A stretch of 64,000 nt of DNA from the NCBI RefSeq assembly GCF_014490035.1, contig NZ_CP061008.1, positions 558,001 to 622,000 of the forward strand, in the 5' to 3' direction. Of this stretch, positions 48,754 through 57,104 are shown in pieces; the stretch's first letter is position 1; every line of letters starts with the position of its first letter. A program made the position numbers and the translations under genes. Below the pieces are notes generated by a model. It searched no databases and was not told where the DNA came from. It saw only the letters and a program-made list of their open reading frames with translations. The DNA comes from Achromobacter xylosoxidans. Its GTDB lineage: Bacteria > Pseudomonadota > Gammaproteobacteria > Burkholderiales > Burkholderiaceae_B.

Positions 48754-49527
48754 CTATTTGGTGGTGTAGCCGCCGTTGATCAGCACCGTCTGGCCGGTGA
48801 TCCACCAGCCGTCCGACACCAGGAAGCGGATGAAGGGGACGACGTCCTCGATGTCGGTAAGCCCGGTTTTCGAGAATGGCGACAAGGCGGCTGCGGTCTT
48901 ATGGTACGCCACCGCGTCGGCGCCTTCCGCCGGATAGAAGAACGGCGTGTCCATGGGGCCGGGGCCTACCGCCGTCACCGAAATGCCGCGCGCGCCGAAC
49001 TCCTTGGAGGCGGCGCGGGTGTAGTGCTCCACCGGCGCCTTGGTGCCGGCGTAGGCCGCGTAGAAGGGCGTGAATGCGCCCAGCAGCGATGTGACCAGCG
49101 TGCAGATCTTGCCGTTGTCATTGACGTGGCGGCCGGCTTCCTTCAGGAAGAAGAAGGCGGACTTCGAGTTCACCGCGGCCATCTCGTCGTATTCCGCTTC
49201 CGTGATTTCGGTGAAGGGCTTCTTCAGCACTTTGCCGACGGTATTGATCGCAATGTCCGGCCGTCCCACCGCGGCCACCGCGTCGGCGAACAACTTTTCC
49301 ATCGCGCCGGCCGAGCTCAGGTCGGCCTGCAAGGCAATGGCCTGCGCGCCCGCCGCCTTGACGGCGGCGACCGTCGCGTCCGCATCGGCCTTGGTGGCCG
49401 CGCTGTTGTAATGCACCGCCACCGCGCGTGCGCCTTGCTGCGCCAGATCGCGCGCGATCAGTCCGCCCAGGTTTTTCGCGCCGCCCGCGATGATGACGGT
49501 TTTTCCTTTGATTCCGTGGTCTGCCAT
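48754..49527 (-). CDS. Short-chain dehydrogenase/reductase
   Basis: 257 residues from the ATG at 49525-49527. SDR features: GGAKNLGG (15-22) as cofactor loop, ADLSS, INTVG at 94-98 in place of NNAG, Ser147, Tyr159 and Lys163 (YAGTK), and a C-terminal GQTVLINGGYT. The Ala/His-Tyr after the second strand (VAVHYNS) suggests NADP over NAD. It is divergent from a LysR-type regulator and is the likely regulated target of that protein. Substrate unknown. Confidence 0.88.
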   Translation of the reverse strand: MADHGIKGKTVIIAGGAKNLGGLIARDLAQQGARAVAVHYNSAATKADADATVAAVKAAGAQAIALQADLSSAGAMEKLFADAVAAVGRPDIAINTVGKVLKKPFTEITEAEYDEMAAVNSKSAFFFLKEAGRHVNDNGKICTLVTSLLGAFTPFYAAYAGTKAPVEHYTRAASKEFGARGISVTAVGPGPMDTPFFYPAEGADAVAYHKTAAALSPFSKTGLTDIEDVVPFIRFLVSDGWWITGQTVLINGGYTTK

Positions 49528-49608
49528 GGTCCTCTCCGCTATCGGGCCGCCGGATGCGAGCCCTAGTGCAGAGGATGATATATTCCACAAAATCCGCATA
49601 AAACTACT

Positions 49609-49633
49609 ATTTCTGGCATCTCTATCCAGAAAT
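49609..49633. promoter_or_regulatory. Probable LysR operator in the SDR/LysR divergent region
   Basis: ATTTCTGG-N9-CCAGAAAT is a perfect 8-bp interrupted dyad in the 147-base divergent region, 41 bases before the LysR start. The dyad length and spacing fit LysR-type binding. Surrounding DNA is AT-rich compared with neighbours. Confidence 0.6.
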
Positions 49634-49674
49634 TACGAACAGTGAGGCCCGCCCTCGCAGGAGCCAACCGCCCC

Positions 49675-50583
49675 ATGGACCGCATAGACCTGTTCCGGGT
49701 TTACGCCCGTGTCGTCGAGTGCGCGAATTTCTCTCGTGCGGCGGATACGCTGGGCCTGCCGCGCTCCACGGTGTCCGCCGCCGTGCAGGAATTGGAGGGC
49801 CGGCTGGGCGCGCGGCTGCTGAACCGCACCACGCGGCAAGTGGCGCCCACGCAGGAGGGCGCGGCTTTCTATGAGCGCTGCCTGCGCCTGGTGGCCGACA
49901 TGGAAGAGGCCGAAAACCTGTTTCGCCACAGTTCGGTGGGTCCCAGCGGCATGCTGCGCGTGGACGTGCCCGGACGCGTGGGCCGCCTGATCGTGGCGCC
50001 GGCGTTGCCGTCTTTCCTGGAAGCCTATCCGCAGATCGACGTCACGCTGGGCGTGACGGATCGTGCCGTAAACCTGATCGAAGAGGGGGTGGACTGCGTG
50101 CTGCGGGTCGGCGTGCTGCCGGACTCGGGCCTGGTGGCCAGGCCCATAGGCATGCTGCGCCTGATCAATGTCGCCAGCCCCGCCTATTTGTCGCGCCATG
50201 GCGTGCCGCGCACGCCGGACGATCTTGCGGCGGGGCATGCTTGCGTGAACTACGCCTCGCCGTCGACCGGCCGGCTGGCGCCCTGGGAGTGGCTGGACGG
50301 CGGTGCGTCCCGGACCGCGCCGTTGCGCGGGCGGGTCACGGTCAACAGTGCCGAAGCCTATATCGCCAGCTGCATCGCGGGACTGGGGCTGATCCAGATC
50401 CCCGCCTACGACGTGCAGCCGCAGATTGCCGCGGGGGAATTGGTCGAAGTCATGCCGGAGCATCGGCCCGCGCCCATGCCGATGACCTTGCTGTATCCGC
50501 AGCGGCGTCAGCCGTCGCGGCGGGTGCAGGTGTTCGCGGATTGGTTGGAGGCGCTGCTGCGGCCAGCCTGCAGCCTGGGCTGA
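49675..50583 (+). CDS. LysR-type transcriptional regulator
   Basis: 302 residues from ATG at 49675. The N-terminal winged HTH is at 1-60 (LFRVYARVVECANFSRAADTL, STVSAAVQELEGRLG, LLNRTTR). An effector-binding domain follows at about 90-300 of the PBP2_CrgA-like type (VGRLIVAPALPSF, then VDCVLRVG). It probably controls the divergent SDR and its own gene through the dyad at 49609-49633. The inducer is unknown. Confidence 0.92.
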   Translation: MDRIDLFRVYARVVECANFSRAADTLGLPRSTVSAAVQELEGRLGARLLNRTTRQVAPTQEGAAFYERCLRLVADMEEAENLFRHSSVGPSGMLRVDVPGRVGRLIVAPALPSFLEAYPQIDVTLGVTDRAVNLIEEGVDCVLRVGVLPDSGLVARPIGMLRLINVASPAYLSRHGVPRTPDDLAAGHACVNYASPSTGRLAPWEWLDGGASRTAPLRGRVTVNSAEAYIASCIAGLGLIQIPAYDVQPQIAAGELVEVMPEHRPAPMPMTLLYPQRRQPSRRVQVFADWLEALLRPACSLG

Positions 50584-50590
50584 GGGCATG

Positions 50591-50619
50591 AAAAAGGCCG
50601 GCCATGACGGGCCGGCCTT
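50591..50619 (-). terminator. Intrinsic terminator of the amidase gene
   Basis: AAGGCCGGCC pairs with GGCCGGCCTT across ATGACG (50594-50619); read on the minus strand the stem is followed by TTTTT (50591-50595). It lies 28 bases past the amidase stop. On the plus strand it also lies just after the LysR stop but lacks a good T-run there. Confidence 0.8.
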
Positions 50620-50646
50620 GCTGGCGCGAGAACTGCGGCGCGGGGT

Positions 50647-52065
50647 TTACAACTGGATCGCCGACAGGTCCGGACGCCGCAGGTGCCAGTCGGTGGCCGC
50701 CTGGAAGGCCATGCCGATGTGGCCCAGCGCGTCTTCGCCGTTGGGCTTGCCCAGCAGCTGCACGCCGATGGGCATGCCGTCAGCGGAAAAGCCCGCGGGC
50801 AGGGCCAGGCCCGAGGCGTTGACGTAGTTGCCGGGGCGGGTGAAGGCGGCCAGCGGCGTGGCGGCCTCGTCCACGTCTTCCAGCGGGCAGGCGGCAAACG
50901 GCAGGCAGGGCGCGAGGACCGCGTCGTAGTCGCGCATCCAGTCCTGCCAGGCCGCGCAGGCGCGCGCATGGGCCTGCAGCGCCAGCACATAGTCGGCGGC
51001 GCTGGTCTGCTTGCCGCCCAGCACGCGGGCGCGCACATAGCGGCCCAGCGGCAGGCTGTCATCCTCGATGTAGTCGCGGTGCTGGGCGTAGGCTTCAGCG
51101 GCGATGATCAGGCCGTTGCGCAACATCATGTCGTGGAAATCGAAGGGGAAGGGGGCTTCCACGCATTCCGCGCCCAGGTCGGCCAGCGCGCGCCGCGTGT
51201 CGTCCAGCGCAGCTTGCACCGCCGCGTCGATGGAGATGGGGTACTGCGCCTGCGGCATGACGGCGATGCGGGTGCCGGCCAGCGGCTTCGTGCCCGCGCG
51301 TGGATCGCGGTAGCGGTAGGCGGGTATGCCCCGCGTCACGGGGTCGCGCGGGTCCGGACCGGACATGGCTTCGGTCAGCAGCAGCGAGTCGCGGGTGTCG
51401 CGGGTGAGCGGGCCGATGGAATCCAGCGTGTGCGACAACGCCACCGCGCCGTACAGGCTGATGAGGCCACGCGTGGTTTTCAGGCCGGTGATGCCGTTCA
51501 ATGCAGCGGGAATCCGCACCGAGCCGCCGGTGTCCGAGCCCAGCGCGGCCGGCGCCAGGCCCGCAGCCACGGCCACGCCGGAACCGCTGGAGGAGCCGCC
51601 GGGAATGCGTGCGCGCGTCAGATCCCAGGGATTGCGCGGCGTGCCCATGACGGGGTTGGTGCCCCAGCCGCCAAAGGCGAACTCCACCATGTGGGTCTTG
51701 CCCAGCACTACCATGCCGGCGTCGATCAAGCGGGTCACGGCCGTGGCGGTGGTTGCGCTGCGGCGCTCGCGCCAGGCTTGCGAGCCGGCCGTGGTGATCT
51801 GGCCTTCGATGTCGCACAGATCCTTGACGGCCACGGGCAGGCCGTCCAGCGGACCGAGCAGGCCGTAGCCCGCGCGGCGGCGCGCGTCGGCGGCTTCGGC
51901 CAGGCGCAGCGCGCCCGCGTGGTCGACGCTGACGTAGGCGCCCAGCGCCGGATTGGCGCGGTCGATGCGGTCCAGGTAGTGCCGCGCCAGCTCTACCGAG
52001 CTGTAGCGGCCGTCGGCCAGGCCCTGCGCAAGTTCGCCGAGCGTGGCAAATGCAATGTCAGACAT
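50647..52065 (-). CDS. Amidase-signature family hydrolase
   Basis: 472 residues, amidase signature family. The Ser-Ser-Lys triad is present: Lys81 in VAVKDLCD, the cis-Ser in PGGSSSGSG (about 156-161) and the nucleophile Ser182 in DTGGSVRIPA. Hydrolyses a C-N amide or related bond in the cytoplasm. There is no GatA-type C-terminal tRNA domain and no gatB/gatC neighbours, so it is not the amidotransferase subunit. It lies downstream of a solute receptor and opposite a branched-chain-type importer, which suggests the imported compound is an amide or ureide (inference). Confidence 0.93.
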   Translation of the reverse strand: MSDIAFATLGELAQGLADGRYSSVELARHYLDRIDRANPALGAYVSVDHAGALRLAEAADARRRAGYGLLGPLDGLPVAVKDLCDIEGQITTAGSQAWRERRSATTATAVTRLIDAGMVVLGKTHMVEFAFGGWGTNPVMGTPRNPWDLTRARIPGGSSSGSGVAVAAGLAPAALGSDTGGSVRIPAALNGITGLKTTRGLISLYGAVALSHTLDSIGPLTRDTRDSLLLTEAMSGPDPRDPVTRGIPAYRYRDPRAGTKPLAGTRIAVMPQAQYPISIDAAVQAALDDTRRALADLGAECVEAPFPFDFHDMMLRNGLIIAAEAYAQHRDYIEDDSLPLGRYVRARVLGGKQTSAADYVLALQAHARACAAWQDWMRDYDAVLAPCLPFAACPLEDVDEAATPLAAFTRPGNYVNASGLALPAGFSADGMPIGVQLLGKPNGEDALGHIGMAFQAATDWHLRRPDLSAIQL

Positions 52066-52129
52066 GTTTTCCTCGGGTGATGTCAGCGCGGCGCGCGGGT
52101 CGCCGCGCGCCGCCTTCCTGCCTGCGCGA

Positions 52130-53362
52130 TCAGCGCTTGTTCCAGTCGGGGGCCGGGTATACCGGCTTTTGCGTGGCCACGTCGGCGGGCCAGACCGGGA
52201 CCATGCCCTTGCCCGGCAGCAGCTGCACCACGGGGAAGGGCATCAAGAGCTGCTTGCCCGTTTCGTCGATGGCGTAGGGACCGGCCATGACGGTGAGCTT
52301 GCCGGACAGGTCCAGCGAGGCCTTCTTCAGCGCGGCGGCGTCGGTGCTGCCGGCTTGCTTGACGATCTCCTCGGTCAACGCGCCCGCGCCATAGGCCAGC
52401 GCGGTCTGGAAATCGGGCGGGAACTCGGCCTTGGGGAAGCGCTGGTCATAGGCGGCGGCGAACTGCTCGCGCGTCATGCCGGCGTTGACCTTCCAGTTGA
52501 TCGCGGGGTGGTAGTTGGTGTGGCTGTAGATGTAGTTGGAATCCGCGCCGATGGCCTGGAATTGCGGGGTCGACGCATACACCATGAAGACATACGGGAA
52601 GTTGATGTCCAGCTGCTTCATCTGGCGCGTCATGCTGATCAGGTCGCCCTCGTACGAGGTCGGCACCAGCGCTTCGGCGCCGGCCGCGCGGGCCTTCTGC
52701 AGAATGGTGCTGAAGTCCTTCTGACCCTTGGGGTACTTCTCGAACAGCACGACCTGCATGCCATTCTTGGCGGCCTGTTCCTTGCCGCCTTCGGCCAGGC
52801 CCGCCGGGAACGGCTCGTCCGAATACAGTATGGCGACCTTCTTCACGCCCTGGTTGGCGGCCAGCTCCATGTTGGCGCGCAGCATCGCCGACACCGGCAT
52901 CTGCGTGCCGGACACCATGTTCTTGAAGCCCTGCTTGTACAGGTCGTCGCTGGCGGCAGACCAGACCATCAGGTACTTGCCCAGGCGCTCGGTCACCGTG
53001 GCGGCCGCGGCGGTCAGCGTGGAGCCGAAGGGCGCGAACACCAGATCCACTTTTTCATCGACAATCAGGCGTTCGTAAACGCGGGTCACCATCTGCTTGT
53101 CGCTGCGGTCGTCCAGCTTGACCAGCTCGACGGGGTATTTCTTGCCTTTGACTTCGATGCCGCCGCGGCGGTTGACGTCGTCGACCCACAGTTCGACGCC
53201 GCGCACGCCCGATTGCGAGGCGAGCGCGAAACTGCCGGTCGACGATACCGTCATGCCGACGCGGATCTTGTCCGAGGTCTGGGCGGCGCCCAGGGCAGGG
53301 GTCAGGGCGGCGACGGCAAGGGCCAGCGCCGGTAAGCGGGACAGCCAGGGTCTAGCGTGCAT
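52130..53362 (-). CDS. Periplasmic receptor for the adjacent Liv-type importer
   Basis: 410 residues from the ATG at 53360-53362; a longer frame upstream crosses the regulatory region. The signal peptide is about 1-27 ending LGAAQ. It is a type-I binding fold: KIRVGMTVSSTGSFALASQSG, then VDLVFAPFGSTLTAAAATV, KKVAILYSDEPFPAGL and DFQTALAYGAGALTEEIV. It shares the minus strand with the amidase, 65 bases upstream of it. The permease and ATPase genes are on the plus strand across the regulator. Confidence 0.9.
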   Translation of the reverse strand: MHARPWLSRLPALALAVAALTPALGAAQTSDKIRVGMTVSSTGSFALASQSGVRGVELWVDDVNRRGGIEVKGKKYPVELVKLDDRSDKQMVTRVYERLIVDEKVDLVFAPFGSTLTAAAATVTERLGKYLMVWSAASDDLYKQGFKNMVSGTQMPVSAMLRANMELAANQGVKKVAILYSDEPFPAGLAEGGKEQAAKNGMQVVLFEKYPKGQKDFSTILQKARAAGAEALVPTSYEGDLISMTRQMKQLDINFPYVFMVYASTPQFQAIGADSNYIYSHTNYHPAINWKVNAGMTREQFAAAYDQRFPKAEFPPDFQTALAYGAGALTEEIVKQAGSTDAAALKKASLDLSGKLTVMAGPYAIDETGKQLLMPFPVVQLLPGKGMVPVWPADVATQKPVYPAPDWNKR

Positions 53363-53429
53363 GGGAGGTCTCCTATCGTTTTTGGTATGCGGCCCCGCGT
53401 TCCGTGGCGGACCATCGGACACAGGCCAT

Positions 53430-53454
53430 ATGTTGGGCAATGTTTGCTCAACAT
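53430..53454. promoter_or_regulatory. Probable LysR operator between receptor and regulator genes
   Basis: ATGTTGGGCAA-TGT-TTGCTCAACAT is a dyad with 11-base arms and one mismatch in the 131-base divergent region. It is 68 bases from the receptor start and 40 from the regulator start, suited to control of both. Confidence 0.6.
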
Positions 53455-53493
53455 GCGAGATAGCGTATAACAAATAGGCATGGAGCGCACGCC

Positions 53494-54408
53494 TTGAATA
53501 AATTGAATTACCGACAGACCGAAATGCTGTGGGCCATCGTCATGGCCGGGTCCATCAGCGGCGCCGCCCGGCTGCTGAACATTTCCCAGCCGGCCGTCAG
53601 CCGGATGCTGGCGCATACGGAAAAAGCCATGGGTGTCACGCTCTTCGAGCGGGTCCGCGGCAAGCTCAGGCCGACCTCGCAAGTGCAGAGCCTGTTTGAG
53701 GAAATCGAGAAAACACAGCGCATGATGCAGCGCGTCAACGACCTGGCCGACGCGCTGGCGGAGCACGGCACCGGGGTGTTGCGGCTGGCGTCCATTCCCA
53801 GCCTGGCCCAGTTCCTGGTGCCGCGCGCCGTGGCGCGCTTCCAGCAGCGCCATCCCGAGCTGCTGTTGCGGCTGAACACGACGGCGCTGCCCACGCTGAT
53901 CACCGACGTATTGCAGGGCGAGGCCGAGCTGGGGTTGGTGGTGATGCAGGCGGATCATCCCTTCCTGACGTCCCAGCCCCTGCACGTGGGAAAGATGGTG
54001 GCCGCCATACCCAAGGCGCATCCGCTGGCGGCTCGTGCCGAGGTAAGCCTGGCCGATCTGTCGCCGCATCCGCATATCGTGGTGGGCACGCGCATGCCCT
54101 TTGGCATGCTGGTGCTGGGCGCCTTCGAGCAGGCGGGCCTGCCGTGCCGCATGTGTGCCGACGTGCCCTGGAGTCAGCTGGCCTGCGCCCTGGTCAATGC
54201 CGGGGTGGGCATCGCCATCGTGGATGAATTCACCGTCATGCAGAACACCATGCCGGACGTGGTCATCGTGCCGCTGGCCGAGCGCATTCCTCTGAATATC
54301 TCGGCCGTCTATGCCAGCAATCGCGAGCCCTCGGCCATCGCGCTGGAGTTCATCAACGAGCTGCGCGAGGTGCTTGCCGAGGCCTTTCCGGTCGAAAATA
54401 AGGGTTAG
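53494..54408 (+). CDS. LysR-type regulator of the amidase/importer cluster
   Basis: 304 residues from TTG at 53494. The winged HTH lies at 1-62: LNYRQTEMLWAIVMAGSIS (in parts), ISQPAVSRMLAHTEKAMG and LFERVRGKL. The effector domain (about 90-300) resembles the PBP2_GntR-type LysR group. A five-codon frame ATG-GAG-CGC-ACG-CCT-TGA at 53480-53497 ends over the TTG start and could couple or dampen initiation. It is flanked by the two halves of the uptake system and is their likely regulator. Confidence 0.9.
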   Translation: MNKLNYRQTEMLWAIVMAGSISGAARLLNISQPAVSRMLAHTEKAMGVTLFERVRGKLRPTSQVQSLFEEIEKTQRMMQRVNDLADALAEHGTGVLRLASIPSLAQFLVPRAVARFQQRHPELLLRLNTTALPTLITDVLQGEAELGLVVMQADHPFLTSQPLHVGKMVAAIPKAHPLAARAEVSLADLSPHPHIVVGTRMPFGMLVLGAFEQAGLPCRMCADVPWSQLACALVNAGVGIAIVDEFTVMQNTMPDVVIVPLAERIPLNISAVYASNREPSAIALEFINELREVLAEAFPVENKG

Positions 54409-54416
54409 TCCTTAAC

Positions 54417-54445
54417 TTGCAGTTATGGTTTGAACTGTTCATAAT
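54417..54445 (+). promoter_or_regulatory. Sigma-70-type promoter of the liv-type operon
   Basis: TTGCAG (-35) and CATAAT (-10) are separated by 17 bases, ending 52 bases before the first permease ATG at 54498, in the 89-base gap after the regulator gene. Confidence 0.6.
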
Positions 54446-54497
54446 CGCCTCCAAATAAAGCGGCCGTCCAACCCGGAAACGGCCCGGAGGAAGACAT

Positions 54498-55490
54498 ATG
54501 AGCAGCAGTCCCGTCCTGGCGGCGGGCGCCGCCTCGCATCGCGCGCAGGATCAGCGCGCAGTGCGGTTGCGCACCCGCATCGCCATCATCGTCTTTGCCG
54601 GCCTGGCCGCGGGCCTGGCTTTGATTCCGATGGCCACGTCGAACATCTCGTTCGCGTTCTACCTGATGTTGTGGATCACCATGGCCAGCGCCATGAACAT
54701 CTGCGTCGGCTTCACCGGCTATCTGCCGTTCGGCTACGTGGTGTTCTATGGCGTGGGCTCGTACGCCACCGGCATCTGTTACAAGATCCTGGGCTGGCCC
54801 ATCCTGCCGTCGCTGCTGGCGGCGGGCGGCGTGGGCGTGGCGATCGCGCTGCTGCTGGCGCCCACGCTGAGGTTGCGCGGGGTGTACTTCGGCATCGTGA
54901 GCCTGGCGCTAGCCACCATCGTCAAGCTGGTGATCTCCAACCTGCCGCAGTCCTTCACCGGCGGCAGCATGGGCATCATCCTGTCCAACGCCAACAATCC
55001 CACGCACAGCTATTACGCCATGCTGGCCGTGATGGGCGCGACCCTGGCCACCGTCACCTGGCTGTCGGTGTCCAGCCTGGGCCGCGCGCTCAAGGCCATC
55101 CGCGACGATGACGGCGCGGCCGCCTGCGTCGGCATCCACGTGCCCAACACCCGCCTCAAGGCCTGGCTGCTGGCCGCGCTGTTCCCTGCGCTGGCCGGCG
55201 GCATCGAGGCCTGGTACACGAACGTGGTGGATCCGGAGTACGCCTTCCACGTGCTGATCACCGCCAAGAGCATCATCTACGCGATGGCGGGCGGCTTCGG
55301 CACCATCCTCGGGCCGGTCGTCGGCACGCTGGCGCTCCTGGGCATCGACCACATGATCTGGCAGAAATTCCCGGTGGTTAACCTGCTGCTGCTGGGCCTG
55401 ATCATCGTGCTGCTGATGCTGTTCCTGCCGCGCGGCATCGTCGGCAGCCTGATCAAACGCAAGCCGCAACTGCGCCGCTACATCGCCTGA
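54498..55490 (+). CDS. Branched-chain-type ABC permease (LivM-like)
   Basis: 330 residues, behind GGAGGAAG. It has about 8-9 helices and an N-terminal extension of about 30 polar residues. LivM signatures: ASAMNICVGFTGYLPFGYVVFYGVG in parts, LRGVYFGIVSLALATIV, and the coupling segment GRALKAIRDDDGAAACVGI. It pairs with the LivH-like permease encoded next to form the inner-membrane channel. In this set livM comes before livH, reversing the E. coli order. Substrate probably shared with the receptor at 52130-53362. Confidence 0.93.
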   Translation: MSSSPVLAAGAASHRAQDQRAVRLRTRIAIIVFAGLAAGLALIPMATSNISFAFYLMLWITMASAMNICVGFTGYLPFGYVVFYGVGSYATGICYKILGWPILPSLLAAGGVGVAIALLLAPTLRLRGVYFGIVSLALATIVKLVISNLPQSFTGGSMGIILSNANNPTHSYYAMLAVMGATLATVTWLSVSSLGRALKAIRDDDGAAACVGIHVPNTRLKAWLLAALFPALAGGIEAWYTNVVDPEYAFHVLITAKSIIYAMAGGFGTILGPVVGTLALLGIDHMIWQKFPVVNLLLLGLIIVLLMLFLPRGIVGSLIKRKPQLRRYIA

Positions 55491-55499
55491 GGAACCGCC

Positions 55500-56381
55500 A
55501 TGACCGGACTGATTATCCAAGGGCTGATCAACGGCCTGATCCTGGGCGCCATCTATGGCCTGATCGGCGTGGGGCTGAACGTGATCTTCGGCGTGCTGCG
55601 CGTGGTCAACTTCGCGCACGGCGAGTTCCTGGTGCTGGGCGCGTACTTCGCCTTCTATCTGATGGAGTACGCCGGCATCAACCCGCTGGTGGCGCTGCCG
55701 CTGGCCTTCGCCGCGTTCTTCCTGGCGGGCTATCTGCTCTATTTCGTACTGATTCCGCGGCTGTCCAAGGCGGACGATCCCGAGATCAGTTCGCTGCTGC
55801 TGATGTTCGGCGTGTCCATCATGCTGGGCGCCATCATGCTGCTGGTGTTCGACGCCGACGCGCGCTCGCTGCCCTATGAGATCGAACCCGTGTTCCTGAA
55901 GTTCGGACCGGTGCTGATCCCGACCGTGCGCCTCTTGGCGCTGGTGATTGCGCTGGCCATCATCGGCGCGCTGACGGTGTTCCTGTACCGCAGCCAGCTG
56001 GGCAAGGCGCTGCGCGCCATCATCATGAACCGCGACGCGGTGCGCATCGTGGGGATCAACGCCGAACGCCTGTCGGCCGTGGCCTTCGGGCTGGGCATCG
56101 GCCTGGCCGCCGCCAGCGGCGTGCTGGTGGCGATGGTGTTCCCGGCGTTCTCGCCGTTCATGGGCAACGACTACACGCTGATCGGCTTCATCGTCATCGT
56201 GCTGGGCGGCCTGGGCCACCCGGTGGGCGCGCTGGTCGGCGCGCTGCTGTTCGGCGTCACGGAGCAGGTGTCGGTGGTGTTCTTCAATCCCTCCATCGCC
56301 ACCATCTGCGGCTTCACGCTCATGGTTGCCACCATCTTCATCCGGCCCAGCGGACTCTTCGGCCGCCAGGCGTTGCGCTAA
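55500..56381 (+). CDS. Branched-chain-type ABC permease (LivH-like)
   Basis: 293 residues with about 8 helices. It begins LIIQGLINGLILGAIYGLIGVGLNVIFGVLRVVNFAHGEF in parts, the LivH hallmark, with the coupling helix GKALRAIIMNRDAVRIVGIN and the closing VLGGLGHPVGALVGALLFG. It lies 9 bases after the LivM-like gene. An acidic insertion FDADARSLPYEIEP sits in a periplasmic loop. It is part of the four-gene importer set. Confidence 0.94.
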   Translation: MTGLIIQGLINGLILGAIYGLIGVGLNVIFGVLRVVNFAHGEFLVLGAYFAFYLMEYAGINPLVALPLAFAAFFLAGYLLYFVLIPRLSKADDPEISSLLLMFGVSIMLGAIMLLVFDADARSLPYEIEPVFLKFGPVLIPTVRLLALVIALAIIGALTVFLYRSQLGKALRAIIMNRDAVRIVGINAERLSAVAFGLGIGLAAASGVLVAMVFPAFSPFMGNDYTLIGFIVIVLGGLGHPVGALVGALLFGVTEQVSVVFFNPSIATICGFTLMVATIFIRPSGLFGRQALR

Positions 56382-56395
56382 CAGGAGCCGGACAC

Positions 56396-57103
56396 ATGTT
56401 GAAAGTCAGCAATCTCAAGAAGCGCTTCGGCGGGCTGGTGGCCTTGCAGGGCGTGGACCTGGACGTGCCGCGCGGCTCGATCCTGGGCGTCATCGGCATG
56501 AACGGGTCGGGCAAGACCACCATGCTCAACTGCATCAACGGCATCTACACGCCGGACGAGGGCCGCATCGAGCTCGACGGCCAGAACATCGCCGGTAAGC
56601 AGATCCACGAGGTCGCCCGGCTGGGCGTGGGCCGCACCTTCCAGGTGCCGCGCATCTTCCGCCAGCTGACCCTGCTGGACAATCTGGAAGTGGCGCAGCA
56701 GCAGACCGGCCGCAGCGCCGACGAGCGCTACGCCCAATCCGAGTACTGGCTGCACAAGGTGGAGCTGCATCGTCTGCGCCACAACTACGCCGAGGAGCTG
56801 TCCGGCGGACAGCAGAAACTGGTGGAGCTGGCGCGCATCATGGTGGCACGGCCCAAGGTGGTGCTGCTGGACGAGCCCTTCGCGGGCGTCAACCCGGCGC
56901 TGGCGCAGCTGCTGATCTCGGTCATCCGCGAACTGCCGGGCGAGCACGACTGCTCGGTGGTGCTGGTGTCGCACGACCTGACCTCGATCTACCAGCTGTC
57001 TCATCACATCATCGTCATGAACGAAGGCGCCATCCTGAGCCAGGGCAACGCCGAGCAAGTGCGCGCCGACCCCCGTGTGGTCGAAGCCTATCTGGGAGCC
57101 TGA
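56396..57103 (+). CDS. Branched-chain-type ABC ATPase (LivG-like)
   Basis: 235 residues. Walker A GMNGSGKTT (34-42), the LivG-type Q-loop region GRTFQVPRIFRQLTLLDNLEVAQ, signature ELSGGQQKLVELARIM, Walker B VVLLDEPFAGVNP and switch VSHDL. It hydrolyses ATP to drive the permease pair. Slightly shorter than E. coli LivG (about 255). It is followed one base later by the LivF-like gene. Confidence 0.94.
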   Translation: MLKVSNLKKRFGGLVALQGVDLDVPRGSILGVIGMNGSGKTTMLNCINGIYTPDEGRIELDGQNIAGKQIHEVARLGVGRTFQVPRIFRQLTLLDNLEVAQQQTGRSADERYAQSEYWLHKVELHRLRHNYAEELSGGQQKLVELARIMVARPKVVLLDEPFAGVNPALAQLLISVIRELPGEHDCSVVLVSHDLTSIYQLSHHIIVMNEGAILSQGNAEQVRADPRVVEAYLGA

Positions 57104-57104
57104 C

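Noticed and set aside
50647..52065. GatA subunit of the tRNA amidotransferase
   Set aside because: No gatB or gatC nearby and the context is uptake and catabolism; the general amidase signature alone does not support GatA.
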